Assembly: GCA_947465765.1 (NCBI GenBank)
Contig: CANIAP010000009.1
Location: forward strand, 1 to 60,277
Source: a bacterium
GTDB taxonomy: Bacteria; Margulisbacteria; Marinamargulisbacteria; SXXA01
Direction: 5' to 3'
Length of the DNA stretch: 60,277 nt
Shown here: piece after piece, positions 36,215-45,452 of the stretch
How the letters are laid out: the number at the start of each line of letters is the position of its first letter
Numbering within the stretch: position 1 is the stretch's first letter
Made by a program: the position numbers and the translations under genes
The notes under the pieces: model-generated
Databases searched by the model: none
What the model saw: only the letters and a program-made list of their open reading frames with translations
Told to the model about the DNA's origin: nothing

Positions 36215-37146
36215 GTGACTGTAATATCGTAAAGATAGATCAGGAAGGTATCCTTGGGTCGGATGGACTCCCGAAACACCACCTTTTTGGTGGACAGAAA
36301 CGATGATCGATCAGCATTAATTTCAACTTCAAAATTTTTGATTTCAGCGATCAGGGCACCGTCGGTGCGGATGATTTGACACTGGCCGGCGACTATTTTT
36401 CCAATAGTGGTCTTGTCTTGAGCAAATGTCACTGTGCATACATCTTCAATCGCCAACATTTGCATAATCCCCATCATGATCGGGTTTCCCGGAAAATGCC
36501 CCTTGGTTAGGGGGTGGGTTGCGGGGTATTGATATTGTCCGACGATGGTACCGTCAGAATAGGGTTTTCGGATCTGATCACAGATCACCATGTCAGGGGA
36601 CTTGTGAAATGCAGAGCGGTCGATAGGGAGGGTATGGGTCAGTGTCGGGATGTCGACGATCTTGGGGGTACTGGCATGGTCGTCCAATTGGGATTTGGGG
36701 ATAATGAAGGCCATTAATTCGCCGGACGCAAGTTGGGGGTCAACAGCGGTTCCGATAAATCCACGACATCGGACAAAATTCCCCTTGCCCTTCAATTTAA
36801 CAACTTCACCGGTTAATAGGGTTCCTTCGGGAAGGTCCCCGTTGGCTACAAAGTTGCTAATCGATGCAAAGATAATAACGCCGTCATCGGGATAATCAGT
36901 ACAGATAATCGAAGCGAGGGCCAAAATCTCCATACATGCGGTTCGAATAATCCCGAATTTCCCGTCGTCGATCTTTTGGAGGAAAATAGCTCTCGGTTGA
37001 TCAGGGGAAAATGTGACCGAAAATTCTCCGCGAGTGTCAACGTCTGTTTTGATGCAATCGACCTGATCAAGTAGGACGTTTTCAAATCGATGAGGTAAAC
37101 GGGTTAAAATTCCATCAGCATCATAGCGGTCGGTGGATAATATCAT
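36211..37146 (-). CDS. Double-hotdog FabZ/FabA-like protein of unknown substrate
   Basis: The 311-residue protein seems to have two hotdog folds. The N-terminal half begins LTRLPHRFENVLLDQVD, like the FabZ entry (LPHRYPFLLVDRV), and has a degenerate FSPDQP motif. The C-terminal half carries HPLTKGHFPGNPIMMGIMQM, the classic catalytic HFPGxP loop of FabZ/FabA dehydratases. So it may dehydrate or bind an acyl thioester, with only the second half showing a canonical catalytic His. ATG 37146 has GAGGA twelve bases upstream. It lies between the sigma factor and DHFR in one minus-strand operon. Fatty acid, polyketide or other thioester substrate is unknown. Confidence 0.65.
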   Translation of the reverse strand: MILSTDRYDADGILTRLPHRFENVLLDQVDCIKTDVDTRGEFSVTFSPDQPRAIFLQKIDDGKFGIIRTACMEILALASIICTDYPDDGVIIFASISNFVANGDLPEGTLLTGEVVKLKGKGNFVRCRGFIGTAVDPQLASGELMAFIIPKSQLDDHASTPKIVDIPTLTHTLPIDRSAFHKSPDMVICDQIRKPYSDGTIVGQYQYPATHPLTKGHFPGNPIMMGIMQMLAIEDVCTVTFAQDKTTIGKIVAGQCQIIRTDGALIAEIKNFEVEINADRSSFLSTKKVVFRESIRPKDTFLIYLYDITVT

Positions 37147-37167
37147 TGGGGTGTCCTCGGTGTGGGT

Positions 37168-37914
37168 TCAATGGCGATCAATCGTATTTTTGAGTGTTTT
37201 CAGCGCGCCGGTTAGAAGTCTCGAAATATGCATTTGTGACAATTTCATTCGTTCCGCGATCTCGTTTTGTGACAGACCTCTGTAGAATCTCAAAAATATA
37301 ATTTTTCGTTCGCGACGATCGAGTTTAGACATGGCGTCTTTCAACGTGATCCGATTTAAAATGGCGTCTTCTTTGTGTTCACCACCGAGGCTGTCCAACA
37401 ATGTTTGAGTGGATCCGTCCCCACGGCTATTGCCGGAATAGACGGGTGAATCCAGAGAAATGACCGAGCCGGATTGCCAGGCCTCGATCGATTCGATGAC
37501 CCCTTCTTCTGTCATGTCTAACGATTTTGCAATTTCAGTGATGGTGGGACTTTGCCCCGCGTGTTGGGCGTCGCGGATAAATCGCTTGATCTTGGAATGT
37601 TGTTCCTGGAGTTTTCGTGGGACTTTTACTATTCCCCGTTTGTCACGGAAATAGTGTTTTATTTCGCCAATTATAGTAGGGGCGGCAAATGTCGAAAAAT
37701 CGACTTCTTTGGTGGGATCAAACCGCTCGACCGATCGAAGCAAGCCGATCGTACCCACTTGAATGAGATCGTCTAAGTCGTCACGGTTAAACGCGAGCTT
37801 TTTGGCCACATACTCAACCAGTGGAAGATATGTTTCTACGATCTTATCGAGGATTACACTATCGCCGGTATTAAAATATTGGTGTATTAAGGCGTCTTTA
37901 GTCGTTGGGGCCAC
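37168..37914 (-). CDS. SigB/SigF/SigG-type RNA polymerase sigma factor
   Basis: This 248-residue sigma-70 family protein has region 2 (DLDDLIQVGTIGLLRSVERF, then FSTFAAPTIIGEIKHYFRDK) followed by region 3 (PTITEIAKSLDMTEEGV) and region 4 (LSQNEIAERMKLSQMHISRLL). The set and length match the general-stress and sporulation group in Firmicutes, also found in Cyanobacteria and relatives. Such factors are usually held by an anti-sigma kinase, but no rsbW- or spoIIAB-like gene is near. GTG 37914 is the start. It leads an operon with the double-hotdog and DHFR genes and is divergent from murE, with 144 bases between. Confidence 0.92.
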   Translation of the reverse strand: MAPTTKDALIHQYFNTGDSVILDKIVETYLPLVEYVAKKLAFNRDDLDDLIQVGTIGLLRSVERFDPTKEVDFSTFAAPTIIGEIKHYFRDKRGIVKVPRKLQEQHSKIKRFIRDAQHAGQSPTITEIAKSLDMTEEGVIESIEAWQSGSVISLDSPVYSGNSRGDGSTQTLLDSLGGEHKEDAILNRITLKDAMSKLDRRERKIIFLRFYRGLSQNEIAERMKLSQMHISRLLTGALKTLKNTIDRH

Positions 37915-38058
37915 CCGTTATTCCTCTACCCTGTGTTCAATTAGATTAGATATCAGCGGGCCGTAAAAATTTTGTGTTTTTTTAGTGGCAATCAATGCCG
38001 ATAATTGAGCTTAATGAGCGTGGAATCATAACATGGAGGCTGATATACTAGCAAACTT

Positions 38059-39240
38059 ATGGACTATCAATATGATTCTAGAAAAATAAAGCCGGGTGAC
38101 GGGTTCATTTGTTTGCCGGGTGGCGAGCAATTTGAGGCGGGTGCCCTTGCAAATGGTGCGGTTGAAGTGCGTCGGATGACGCGACTTGAGATGGGGGGGT
38201 TTGCCAATGACCACTTCGGGTTCCCCTCCCGGCGCTTGAAGGTAATCGGGGTTACAGGGACCAATGGCAAGACGACGGTGACCTATTTGATTGCCCAGGG
38301 CTTGCAGGCGGCGGGACTGAAGCCGATGGTGTTGGGGACGTTGAACGCCGAACTCACGACTCCTGAAAGCTTTGAAATTGCGCGACGAATGCGGGCTCAT
38401 TTGGATGATGGGGGGACCCATTTTGTGATGGAGGTATCGTCTCATGCGATCGCTCAGCATCGGATTCATGGGGTTGATTTTGATGTGAGGTTGCTCACCA
38501 ATATCACCCAAGATCACTTGGATTACCATAAAACATTTGAGGCGTACCGGGACACAAAGATGAACTTTATGGTCGGGCCTGGAACCGCCATTTATCCCGA
38601 ACAATTTGAGAAGGAAGTCATTTCGTTTGAGGTGCCTCTTCCTGGACGGTTTAACTATAAGAATTTTCAGTCGGCGGTGGCGGTGCTTCGGCATTATGGG
38701 ATTGCAGAATCGGTGATCTCGTCAGGTATGGCGAATGCGCAAGCGCCTGCGGGACGCTTCGAGATGATAAGAGAAGGGCAATCATTTGAGGTTATTGTTG
38801 ACTATGCCCACACGCCCGACGGCCTGGAGAAGGTCGCGATTGAAGCCCAGTTGATGGCCATGCGAGGACAGGGTCGATTGCTGATCGTCTTTGGGTGTGG
38901 GGGGGATCGGGATCGAACCAAGCGACCGCAAATGGGGCGGATGGCAGAGAAATATGCGGATGTTGTCGTTGTGACGTCGGATAATCCGCGATCAGAATTG
39001 CCCGACGGGATTATTGCGGAGGTGTGCAGTGGTCTGCTGACTCCGGATATTGCGATGGTGTTGGTTGATCGGCGTGCGGCAATCCGGTGGGCGATTTATC
39101 AGGCCCAGCCGCGTGATGTGGTTCTGGTGGCTGGAAAAGGTCACGAAACCTACCAGATTATTGGTGCCGAACGGCATCATTTTGATGACCGGGAAGAATG
39201 TCGGGCGGCCCTCAAGGAGCGTAATGAAAGTCTCGATTGA
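38059..39240 (+). CDS. murE: UDP-MurNAc-L-alanyl-D-glutamate ligase MurE (probably meso-DAP adding)
   Basis: The 393-residue Mur ligase adds the third amino acid of the peptidoglycan stem peptide. It has the ATP loop VTGTNGKTTVTY, MEVSSHAIAQHRIHGV, NITQDHLDYHKT, and TSDNPRSELP. The DNPR motif is the mark of meso-diaminopimelate-specific enzymes. It is about 90-100 residues shorter than usual; both the N-terminal domain and central domain are compact. ATG 38059 starts the dcw-like cluster. FtsL, FtsI, RsmH and MraZ are not encoded upstream, which is unusual. It overlaps murF by 17 bases. Confidence 0.9.
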   Translation: MDYQYDSRKIKPGDGFICLPGGEQFEAGALANGAVEVRRMTRLEMGGFANDHFGFPSRRLKVIGVTGTNGKTTVTYLIAQGLQAAGLKPMVLGTLNAELTTPESFEIARRMRAHLDDGGTHFVMEVSSHAIAQHRIHGVDFDVRLLTNITQDHLDYHKTFEAYRDTKMNFMVGPGTAIYPEQFEKEVISFEVPLPGRFNYKNFQSAVAVLRHYGIAESVISSGMANAQAPAGRFEMIREGQSFEVIVDYAHTPDGLEKVAIEAQLMAMRGQGRLLIVFGCGGDRDRTKRPQMGRMAEKYADVVVVTSDNPRSELPDGIIAEVCSGLLTPDIAMVLVDRRAAIRWAIYQAQPRDVVLVAGKGHETYQIIGAERHHFDDREECRAALKERNESLD

Positions 39241-40360
39241 TACCCGTACCATTGCGCCCGGGGATACGTTTATACCCGTGGCTGGGCCTAATTTTAATGG
39301 AAGGGATTTTATCCCCGAAGCCATTAGGAAGGGGGCGCGGGTCCTGGATGTGAATTTGGCGACGTATGCCAAAAAATATCGCAAAAAACTTCGGTGTGCG
39401 GTGCTTGCCGTAACGGGGAGCGCGGGGAAAACCACTACAAAAGATATGCTCTATGGCATGTTGTCGACTCGGTTTAATGTCGTTAAAACGGAAGAAAATC
39501 AGAATAACGAGGTCGGTGTCCCTCTGACGATTCTTCGGGCGGATGTCGATACCGATATTTTGATATTAGAGATGGGAATGCGGGGGCCAGGACAGATAAG
39601 GGCCCTGGCAAAAATTGCGCGACCGACCCATGCCTTGATTACCAATGTGGGGCTAACTCATGTTGAGTTGTTGGGAAGTCAGCGGGCAATAGCGCGCGCC
39701 AAAAGCGAGGTTTTTTTGCCCCCTTTGGATTGGGAAAGAAAGGGGCGGTCTGCGTTTTTAAATGTGGCCTCCCCGCATTATAACTATATGGTTAAACGGG
39801 CGGTTACAGCGGAATTTCAGGTGTTGCCGTTTGGGGGGCATGATAAACCGGAGCAAAATTTGAATGCCTGTTTTGTGGTGGGGCGTCATTTTGGCTTGAG
39901 TGAAGATCAGATTCGGGAGGGACTGACCTATTACCGACCCTCCGCTCATCGAATGGTGCAATCGGAGCTTCGGGGGCACGGGGTATTGTTGGATGACACC
40001 TATAACGCAAATCCAGATGGCGTTGCGTATTGCCTTCAACAACTCCGCCGGGTAGTCGGTCGAAAAATTTTGGTTCTGGGGGATATGTTGGAGTTGGGGG
40101 AACATTCGGTTGAGGAACACCAGCGAGTCGTGGCTTTGGCCATTGATTCGGGGGTCGAGTTGATATTTACATTCGGGGCACATACTCAGGGAATGGTGAC
40201 GGATGATGAGTCGTTATGGATGGGTCATTTTGAGTCAAAAGAAAAATTAATCGCCCAATTGCTTGATGAGATTAAACCGGGGGATGCGGTCTTGGTTAAA
40301 GGGTCGCGTGGCATGAAAATGGAAGATGTTGTGGATGCGGTGAAAGCGCAATTCTCATGA
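39224..40360 (+). CDS. murF: UDP-MurNAc-tripeptide D-alanyl-D-alanine ligase MurF
   Basis: This 378-residue ligase attaches D-Ala-D-Ala to complete the stem peptide. It begins DTRTIAPGDTFIPVAGPNFNG, has the ATP loop VTGSAGKTTTKDML, ENQNNEVGVPLTIL and DDTYNANPDG, all MurF marks. The length is about 70 residues below the common size, like murE next to it. ATG 39224 with AAGGAG upstream is used; the longer in-frame start lies deep in murE. The stop overlaps the mraY start as ATGA. Confidence 0.92.
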   Translation: MKVSIDTRTIAPGDTFIPVAGPNFNGRDFIPEAIRKGARVLDVNLATYAKKYRKKLRCAVLAVTGSAGKTTTKDMLYGMLSTRFNVVKTEENQNNEVGVPLTILRADVDTDILILEMGMRGPGQIRALAKIARPTHALITNVGLTHVELLGSQRAIARAKSEVFLPPLDWERKGRSAFLNVASPHYNYMVKRAVTAEFQVLPFGGHDKPEQNLNACFVVGRHFGLSEDQIREGLTYYRPSAHRMVQSELRGHGVLLDDTYNANPDGVAYCLQQLRRVVGRKILVLGDMLELGEHSVEEHQRVVALAIDSGVELIFTFGAHTQGMVTDDESLWMGHFESKEKLIAQLLDEIKPGDAVLVKGSRGMKMEDVVDAVKAQFS

Positions 40361-41262
40361 TATTTGGAATGGTGTTTTTGGTTTCGATACCGGTGTTTGT
40401 CTGCCTTATTCATCTTTTGAAAGTGATGCGTGGGGTTCAGAAGATTTATGAGTTGTCTCCGGCGCAGCATCAAGGGAAATCGGGCACCGTATCGATGGGC
40501 GGGATTGGAATTGTTCTTGGGATTTTAGGGGTCAGCGTGGGGTTGAATCTGACGTCTCGGCCGGTCGGGTTTTGTTTGGCGGCGTTAGTGGGGTTTGCTG
40601 CGATCGGGTTGCTGGACGATATTTTGTCGATCAAGCGCGACCAGAATTTGGGGTTAAAGGCCCGGCATAAATTTTTGATTCAAACGGTGATCGGGTGGGT
40701 GGCGGTGGCGGGGTTTCATTTTGGAATCCATTCCTTAGAATGGTGGGAATTTGCGTTGTATTGGCTACTTTTCAATGGGGTGTCCAATGCCACTAATTTA
40801 ACGGATGGTTTGGATGGATTGTTGGGCGGACTGTCGGTTATTACCCTGACTGGATTTGCGGTTCTGTTTCATGCGATGGGGATGGGAACGATGACTCAGC
40901 TGATGCTGGGATGTATTTCGATTCTGGCTGGCTTTCTGGTGTTTAACCTCAATCCAGCCCGTGTGTTTATGGGGGACACGGGGTCGTTGGCCTTGGGGGC
41001 TTTTTTTGTGGCGGTATCGATGGTCTTGGGGAATCCCTGGGTATTGTTGGGGTTCGGTGGGGTGTATTTGATTGAAACGGTCAGCGTGATACTTCAGGTT
41101 GGATCATTTAAACTGACCGGAAAACGGGTGTTTAAAATGGCCCCCTTGCATCACCATTTCGAGTTAAGTGGAATGACTGAATGGCAAGTGGTGGCTTTAT
41201 TTTGGTCGGTTGGAGTTGGGTTAATGGGAGTGACGGTGTGGATTTTTTACTGGATCGGATAG
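40357..41262 (+). CDS. mraY: Phospho-MurNAc-pentapeptide transferase MraY
   Basis: The 301-residue membrane enzyme moves phospho-MurNAc-pentapeptide to undecaprenyl phosphate, giving lipid I. It has about nine to ten helices, GTVSMGGIGIV (usual KxGTPTMGG region, here with Val-Ser in place of Pro-Thr), GLLDDILSI, NATNLTDGLDGLLGG, and NLNPARVFMGDTGSLALG, plus the cytoplasmic MAPLHHHFELSGMTE. The Asp residues and HHH of the active site are intact. It is some 50 residues shorter than most MraY, mainly at the N-terminus. It starts inside the murF stop and overlaps murD. Confidence 0.94.
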   Translation: MIFGMVFLVSIPVFVCLIHLLKVMRGVQKIYELSPAQHQGKSGTVSMGGIGIVLGILGVSVGLNLTSRPVGFCLAALVGFAAIGLLDDILSIKRDQNLGLKARHKFLIQTVIGWVAVAGFHFGIHSLEWWEFALYWLLFNGVSNATNLTDGLDGLLGGLSVITLTGFAVLFHAMGMGTMTQLMLGCISILAGFLVFNLNPARVFMGDTGSLALGAFFVAVSMVLGNPWVLLGFGGVYLIETVSVILQVGSFKLTGKRVFKMAPLHHHFELSGMTEWQVVALFWSVGVGLMGVTVWIFYWIG

Positions 41263-42452
41263 CGGTTTTAGGTACGGGAATCACGGGTACGGCGGTCATC
41301 GCGAAGCTGGCAGAAATGGGATTTCTCCCCGTGGATCCCGAGGTGGCGGACGTCTTGGTGGTGAGCCCTGGGATTCCCCCAGAGCAATATCCGCAATGCC
41401 CAGGGATAGTGATGTCGGAGATCGAATTTGCGTATCAGCTGATGCAACGGGAGCCCGAGCCGCCTCGGTTGATTGCGGTCACGGGGACCAATGGAAAGTC
41501 GACCGTGACAGCGATGATCGCGCATATATTATCGATCCCTTTTGCGGGAAATGTGGGTATTCCATTGATCGAATGGGTGGGTCGCGATGCGCCAGTGATT
41601 GTGGTGGAAGTGAGTAGTTATCAGCTGGAGCAGGTCATCGATTTTCGGCCGGATGTGGCGATTATCACGAATATTACTCCCGATCATTTGGAACGGCATA
41701 AGACGATGGCGCGGTATGCTGAGGCCAAAACAGGGGTTTTTCGGACCCAAACATCGGATCAAACATTGGTGGTTCTGGCTGGAGATTCTTGGATTGAAAC
41801 GATTATTCGGACGGCACGACCTCAAATTCGGTCCTTGTCGGCGAAGGATGCGTTAACCCTCGCGGTTGCCGATCATAGCCGGGCGGTTCAGGTGGAGGGC
41901 AAGGGACTGGGGCTCATTGGGGCCCATAACCATTTGAATGCGGCAATGGCGATTGCGGCGGTAATGCCCTTCGGAATGTCGGTACCGGACGCGTTGGCGC
42001 GATTGACGGACTACGTTCCGCTTCCCCACCGTATGGAATGGGTAACGACGGTGAACGGACGGTCTTTTTTTGACGATTCCAAAGCGACTAATCCGGATTC
42101 AACTCTCGTGGCCGTGGATGCGTTTGATCAGCCGGTTCATTTGATATTAGGGGGTAAGGATAAGGGGCTGGAATTGGAGGCTTTTATGCGGAGCTTGTTT
42201 TCGACGGTGGCTACGATAACGGTATATGGTGAAATTGCCGATCGGGTGATGAGTGTCGCTCGGGCCGAGAATTGCCCCATTCCCATCTCAAAAGTCGTGA
42301 CCTTAGACGACGCGACGCGTCGGGCGTTTGATGGCTCCGCGTCTGGGGACGTGATCTTGCTGTCCCCGGCCTGTTCCAGCTTTGACCAATTTCGTGATTT
42401 TAACCATCGAGGAGATCATTTCAAAGCCTATGTCCGCACTCAAATTGCCTAG
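41238..42452 (+). CDS. murD: UDP-MurNAc-L-alanine:D-glutamate ligase MurD
   Basis: The ligase of about 404 residues adds D-Glu to the peptide stem. It has AVLGTGITGTAVIAKL at the N-terminus, the ATP loop VTGTNGKSTVTAMI, NITPDHLERHKTM, and FFDDSKATNPDSTLVAVDAF, the MurD signature. GTG 41238 puts that Rossmann strand at the start; the longer in-frame form would extend into mraY. It overlaps ftsW by 23 bases at its end. Its length is slightly below the normal 440 or so. Order murE-F-mraY-D is the classic one. Confidence 0.92.
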   Translation: MDFLLDRIAVLGTGITGTAVIAKLAEMGFLPVDPEVADVLVVSPGIPPEQYPQCPGIVMSEIEFAYQLMQREPEPPRLIAVTGTNGKSTVTAMIAHILSIPFAGNVGIPLIEWVGRDAPVIVVEVSSYQLEQVIDFRPDVAIITNITPDHLERHKTMARYAEAKTGVFRTQTSDQTLVVLAGDSWIETIIRTARPQIRSLSAKDALTLAVADHSRAVQVEGKGLGLIGAHNHLNAAMAIAAVMPFGMSVPDALARLTDYVPLPHRMEWVTTVNGRSFFDDSKATNPDSTLVAVDAFDQPVHLILGGKDKGLELEAFMRSLFSTVATITVYGEIADRVMSVARAENCPIPISKVVTLDDATRRAFDGSASGDVILLSPACSSFDQFRDFNHRGDHFKAYVRTQIA

Positions 42453-43563
42453 TCGTCAGCCCGATTTGCCGTTGTTGCTGATCACCATTGTTTTGATTGT
42501 TATTGGCATTATTATGATCATTTCCACCAGTTCTGTGGTCGGGTATACCGGTTATAACGATAGCTATTATTTTATCAAAAAACATTGCCTCTATTTAGTG
42601 CTGGGGGTGGGGCTGTTTACCGTTGGGCTCAAAACGCCCCATTATCGGTATTACAAATGGGTGGGATGGGGACTGTTCATATCTTGTATTTTAGTCGGAT
42701 TGACGATGGTTCCCGGGGTCGGTGTAATGGCATTTGGGGCGCGCCGATGGATCAATCTCGGATTTATTAGTTTTCAGCCGGTGGAACTTCTGAAATTTTT
42801 TGTCATTGCGTTTACCGCGTGGGTGTTAACTATAAAAAAGGACAAGATTCGCTCGTTTAAAAAGGGTCTGGTCCCCTTGTTTGCATCGGTATTGGTTCCT
42901 ATTTTGTTGACGGCGAAACAACCCGATTTGGGTAATACGATGTTGATGGCGGTGGTCATCTTTGCCCTTTTATTTGTAGGGAGGGCACGCCTGTTTCATT
43001 TGTTTGGGATGGTTGGCCTCGGTCTCGGGGGGATGGCGGGAAGTATTTTGCTTCACCCCTATCAAATGCAACGGATTCGGACTTTTTTAGATCCATTTGC
43101 TGATCCGTTGGGTAAAAGTTATCACATCGTTCAAAGTTTTATCGCCATTGGATCGGGGGGGATTTGGGGGGTAGGAATTGGCCAAAGCCATCTTAAATAT
43201 TCGTATCTTCCGCTTCAATATTCCGATTTTATTTTTTCAATTATCTGCGAAGAGGGCGGATTTGTACTGGCCATGATTGTTATTTTGCTATTGGTCTTTT
43301 TTTTCCAACGCGGGATGAAAATCGCCATGCAGTCTCATACGTTATTTTCGTATTATTTGGCGTTGGGGTTGACCCTCCAAATTGTATTGCAATCATTCAT
43401 TAATATTGCCGTGGTGATTGGTGTGTTTCCGACCAAGGGGATCCCGTTGGCCTTCATTAGTTTTGGCGGGACGTCGTTGATCATGTCGATGTTTACGGTC
43501 GGGGTGATTCTCAATATCTCGATGTCGTCGCCGCCGAAAGGGACTACGGATGCCCAAGGATAA
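42430..43563 (+). CDS. ftsW: FtsW/RodA/SpoVE-family lipid II polymerase
   Basis: This is a 377-residue membrane protein of the SEDS family with about ten helices. Signatures: ISTSSVVGYTGYNDSYYF, GARRWINLGFISFQPVELLKF, AKQPDLGNTMLM, and FISFGGTSLIMSMFTVG at the end. FtsW polymerises glycan strands at the septum together with a class B PBP. The location between murD and murG identifies it as FtsW rather than RodA. ATG 42430 lies inside murD. MurG begins before its stop. No PBP partner gene is in the window. Confidence 0.92.
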   Translation: MSALKLPSRQPDLPLLLITIVLIVIGIIMIISTSSVVGYTGYNDSYYFIKKHCLYLVLGVGLFTVGLKTPHYRYYKWVGWGLFISCILVGLTMVPGVGVMAFGARRWINLGFISFQPVELLKFFVIAFTAWVLTIKKDKIRSFKKGLVPLFASVLVPILLTAKQPDLGNTMLMAVVIFALLFVGRARLFHLFGMVGLGLGGMAGSILLHPYQMQRIRTFLDPFADPLGKSYHIVQSFIAIGSGGIWGVGIGQSHLKYSYLPLQYSDFIFSIICEEGGFVLAMIVILLLVFFFQRGMKIAMQSHTLFSYYLALGLTLQIVLQSFINIAVVIGVFPTKGIPLAFISFGGTSLIMSMFTVGVILNISMSSPPKGTTDAQG

Positions 43564-44578
43564 GATCGTTTTAACCTGTGGGGGAACCGGGGGGCATGTA
43601 TATCCGGCGATTGCATTAGCACAGGAGCTGTCTGACTATCAGTCTGTATTTTTGGGGACGACCGATCGAATCGATGGGGATATGGTGCGTCGGCATGGAC
43701 TGCCATTTTATGGGATCGCGTCCTCCAGTTTTCCACTATGGACGGTGGTGTCGGGGGTCTTTAGGGCCCTGGGGCATCTTCGGAGGATTCGTCCGCAAGT
43801 GGTGATTTGTACCGGTGGGATGATCACATTTCCGGTAGCGATTGCGGCCAAATTGATGGGCATACCCATCGTTGTGTTGGAGCAAAATATGATTGCAGGA
43901 CGAACCAATCGGTGGGTGGCCATGATGGCCAAACAGGTGATCACGGCGTTTCCGGGGACGGTTGGGTTGCAGAAGGCCGAGCCCTTGGGGAATCCGGTGC
44001 GTAAGAAATTTTTGCATGACCGATGGATGGATCAATTGGAACCGATTCTTGAAAATCAGGTTTCAGTGGTTTTGGTGTTTGGGGGGAGCCAGGGCGCGCG
44101 GGCGCTGAATCAAACGGTGTTGGACAGTATCCCCCAATTTGCGGCGAATCATTGGTTTTTGGTCCATATTATGGGGGATAAAGACTATCGGTCGATGGGG
44201 TATTCTGGGCCGATCCAGTCGATTGTGACCCCGAGCGAAAAGGTGGTCGGAGTGATGGTTCCCTATGCCGAATCGATGGATATGCTCTATCGGTGCGCAT
44301 CGGTGGTGGTATGCCGGGCGGGGGCGACTTCAATTGCTGAACTGTTGGAATTTCATTCTCGGTCGGTATTGATCCCGTATCCCCATGCAAAAGACGATCA
44401 TCAAACCGCGAATGCGGCGGTGATGGAGCGGGCGGGGCGATCGATTATCTTAAAAGAACCTCAGTTGAAGCCCGCGTCGTTGATCGCGGCGATTGAATTG
44501 GCCCGACGACTGCAATTGCCGTCATCGACGGTGGGCGCAAGGGAGAGGATCGCAGCGATGATTCGGAAGATAGCATAA
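43550..44578 (+). CDS. murG: UDP-GlcNAc:lipid I GlcNAc transferase MurG
   Basis: The 342-residue GT-B enzyme converts lipid I to lipid II at the inner membrane. It has LTCGGTGGHVYPAIALAQEL at the N-terminus, the VLEQNMIAGRTNRW stretch, LVFGGSQGARALNQTV, and VVVCRAGATSIAELL with the sugar-nucleotide binding motif. ATG 43550 overlaps ftsW by 14 bases; its stop overlaps the ATP-grasp gene as TAATG. In many bacteria murC, ddl and ftsQ follow here; instead a RimK-like gene is present. Length and motifs are standard. Confidence 0.94.
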   Translation: MPKDKIVLTCGGTGGHVYPAIALAQELSDYQSVFLGTTDRIDGDMVRRHGLPFYGIASSSFPLWTVVSGVFRALGHLRRIRPQVVICTGGMITFPVAIAAKLMGIPIVVLEQNMIAGRTNRWVAMMAKQVITAFPGTVGLQKAEPLGNPVRKKFLHDRWMDQLEPILENQVSVVLVFGGSQGARALNQTVLDSIPQFAANHWFLVHIMGDKDYRSMGYSGPIQSIVTPSEKVVGVMVPYAESMDMLYRCASVVVCRAGATSIAELLEFHSRSVLIPYPHAKDDHQTANAAVMERAGRSIILKEPQLKPASLIAAIELARRLQLPSSTVGARERIAAMIRKIA

Positions 44579-45441
44579 TGCGAGTGGGATTGGTGACCCG
44601 TAACGCTCGATTATATTCGTCCCGCCGATTTATTCAGGCAATTCGAGAGCTGGGGCATGAGCCGGTGGTTATTGATCCATTTTGCTGTGTGTTGTCGCTC
44701 AATCCGGTGTCGATCCGCCTTAAAAATCGGCCGCTACGTCCCGTCGATGTGGCCATCCCTCGGGTGGGGGCCACCGGGTCGTCTATTGTGATGGCGGTGT
44801 TGCGGCACCTTCAGATGACAGGGACCCGGCTCCTGAATACGGTTGACGCGATTAGTATTGCCCGTGACAAATTGCAAACGTTGCAATGTCTCCAGTTGGC
44901 TGATATTCCGGTGCCACGGACGGTGTTTAGTGTGGACTCTAAACAACTTGAACGTTCGCTCAAGCCGTTGGGAGTCCCCGTCATATTTAAGGTGTTGGAC
45001 GGTCTCCAAGGGGCCGGCGTCGTGATGTCAGAATCCACACGAAGTACATCGAGTGTTATCGATTGGTTTCAGTCGTCACGGACGGATTTTATCGCCCAAG
45101 CATTTGTGCATGACGCCGATAATGCGGATATTCGGTGCTTGGTGTTGGATGGGAAATTGATTGCGGCGATGCGGCGCAAAGCCCAAGACGGCGAATTTCG
45201 ATCGAACTTGCATCGGGGTGGGACCGCCGAATTTGTGACGCCCACACCTGACGAAATTGAAATGAGTTGTGCGGCGGCGGCGGCATTGGGTTTACGCTTG
45301 GCAGGGGTGGATATCCTGCGGTCGGGGAAGGGGTCCTATGTCATTGAAGTGAATGCGTCGCCGGGTCTGGAGGGCATTGAGGGGGTGGTGCTCAATGACC
45401 TCGCTCGGGTGATTGTTGAGGGGGCGTGTGCGGGGCTTTAA
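44578..45441 (+). CDS. RimK-like ATP-grasp ligase at the end of the mur cluster
   Basis: This 287-residue protein has an ATP-grasp fold of the RimK/LysX/glutathione-synthetase group: ARDKLQTLQCLQLADIPVPRT, PVIFKVLDGLQGAGVVMSES, a FIAQAFVHDADNADIRCLVL central region and VDILRSGKGSYVIEVNASPGLEGIE, with the Glu and Asn that bind magnesium. RimK adds glutamate to ribosomal protein S6; relatives make peptides or lysine carrier conjugates. It takes the place where murC or ddl often stands, but does not look like either. Its stop overlaps the outer-membrane gene's stop on the other strand. Substrate unknown. Confidence 0.8.
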   Translation: MRVGLVTRNARLYSSRRFIQAIRELGHEPVVIDPFCCVLSLNPVSIRLKNRPLRPVDVAIPRVGATGSSIVMAVLRHLQMTGTRLLNTVDAISIARDKLQTLQCLQLADIPVPRTVFSVDSKQLERSLKPLGVPVIFKVLDGLQGAGVVMSESTRSTSSVIDWFQSSRTDFIAQAFVHDADNADIRCLVLDGKLIAAMRRKAQDGEFRSNLHRGGTAEFVTPTPDEIEMSCAAAAALGLRLAGVDILRSGKGSYVIEVNASPGLEGIEGVVLNDLARVIVEGACAGL

Positions 45442-45452
45442 AAATTTCCGCC
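45394..45452. repeat. 59-bp direct repeat, copy 1 (rimK-like 3' junction)
   Basis: The last 45 or so bases of the rimK-like gene, its stop and the overlapping last codons of the outer-membrane gene recur at 46964-47022 with one mismatch (C to T). The two copies enclose the outer-membrane-protein and LuxR genes. Confidence 0.85.
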
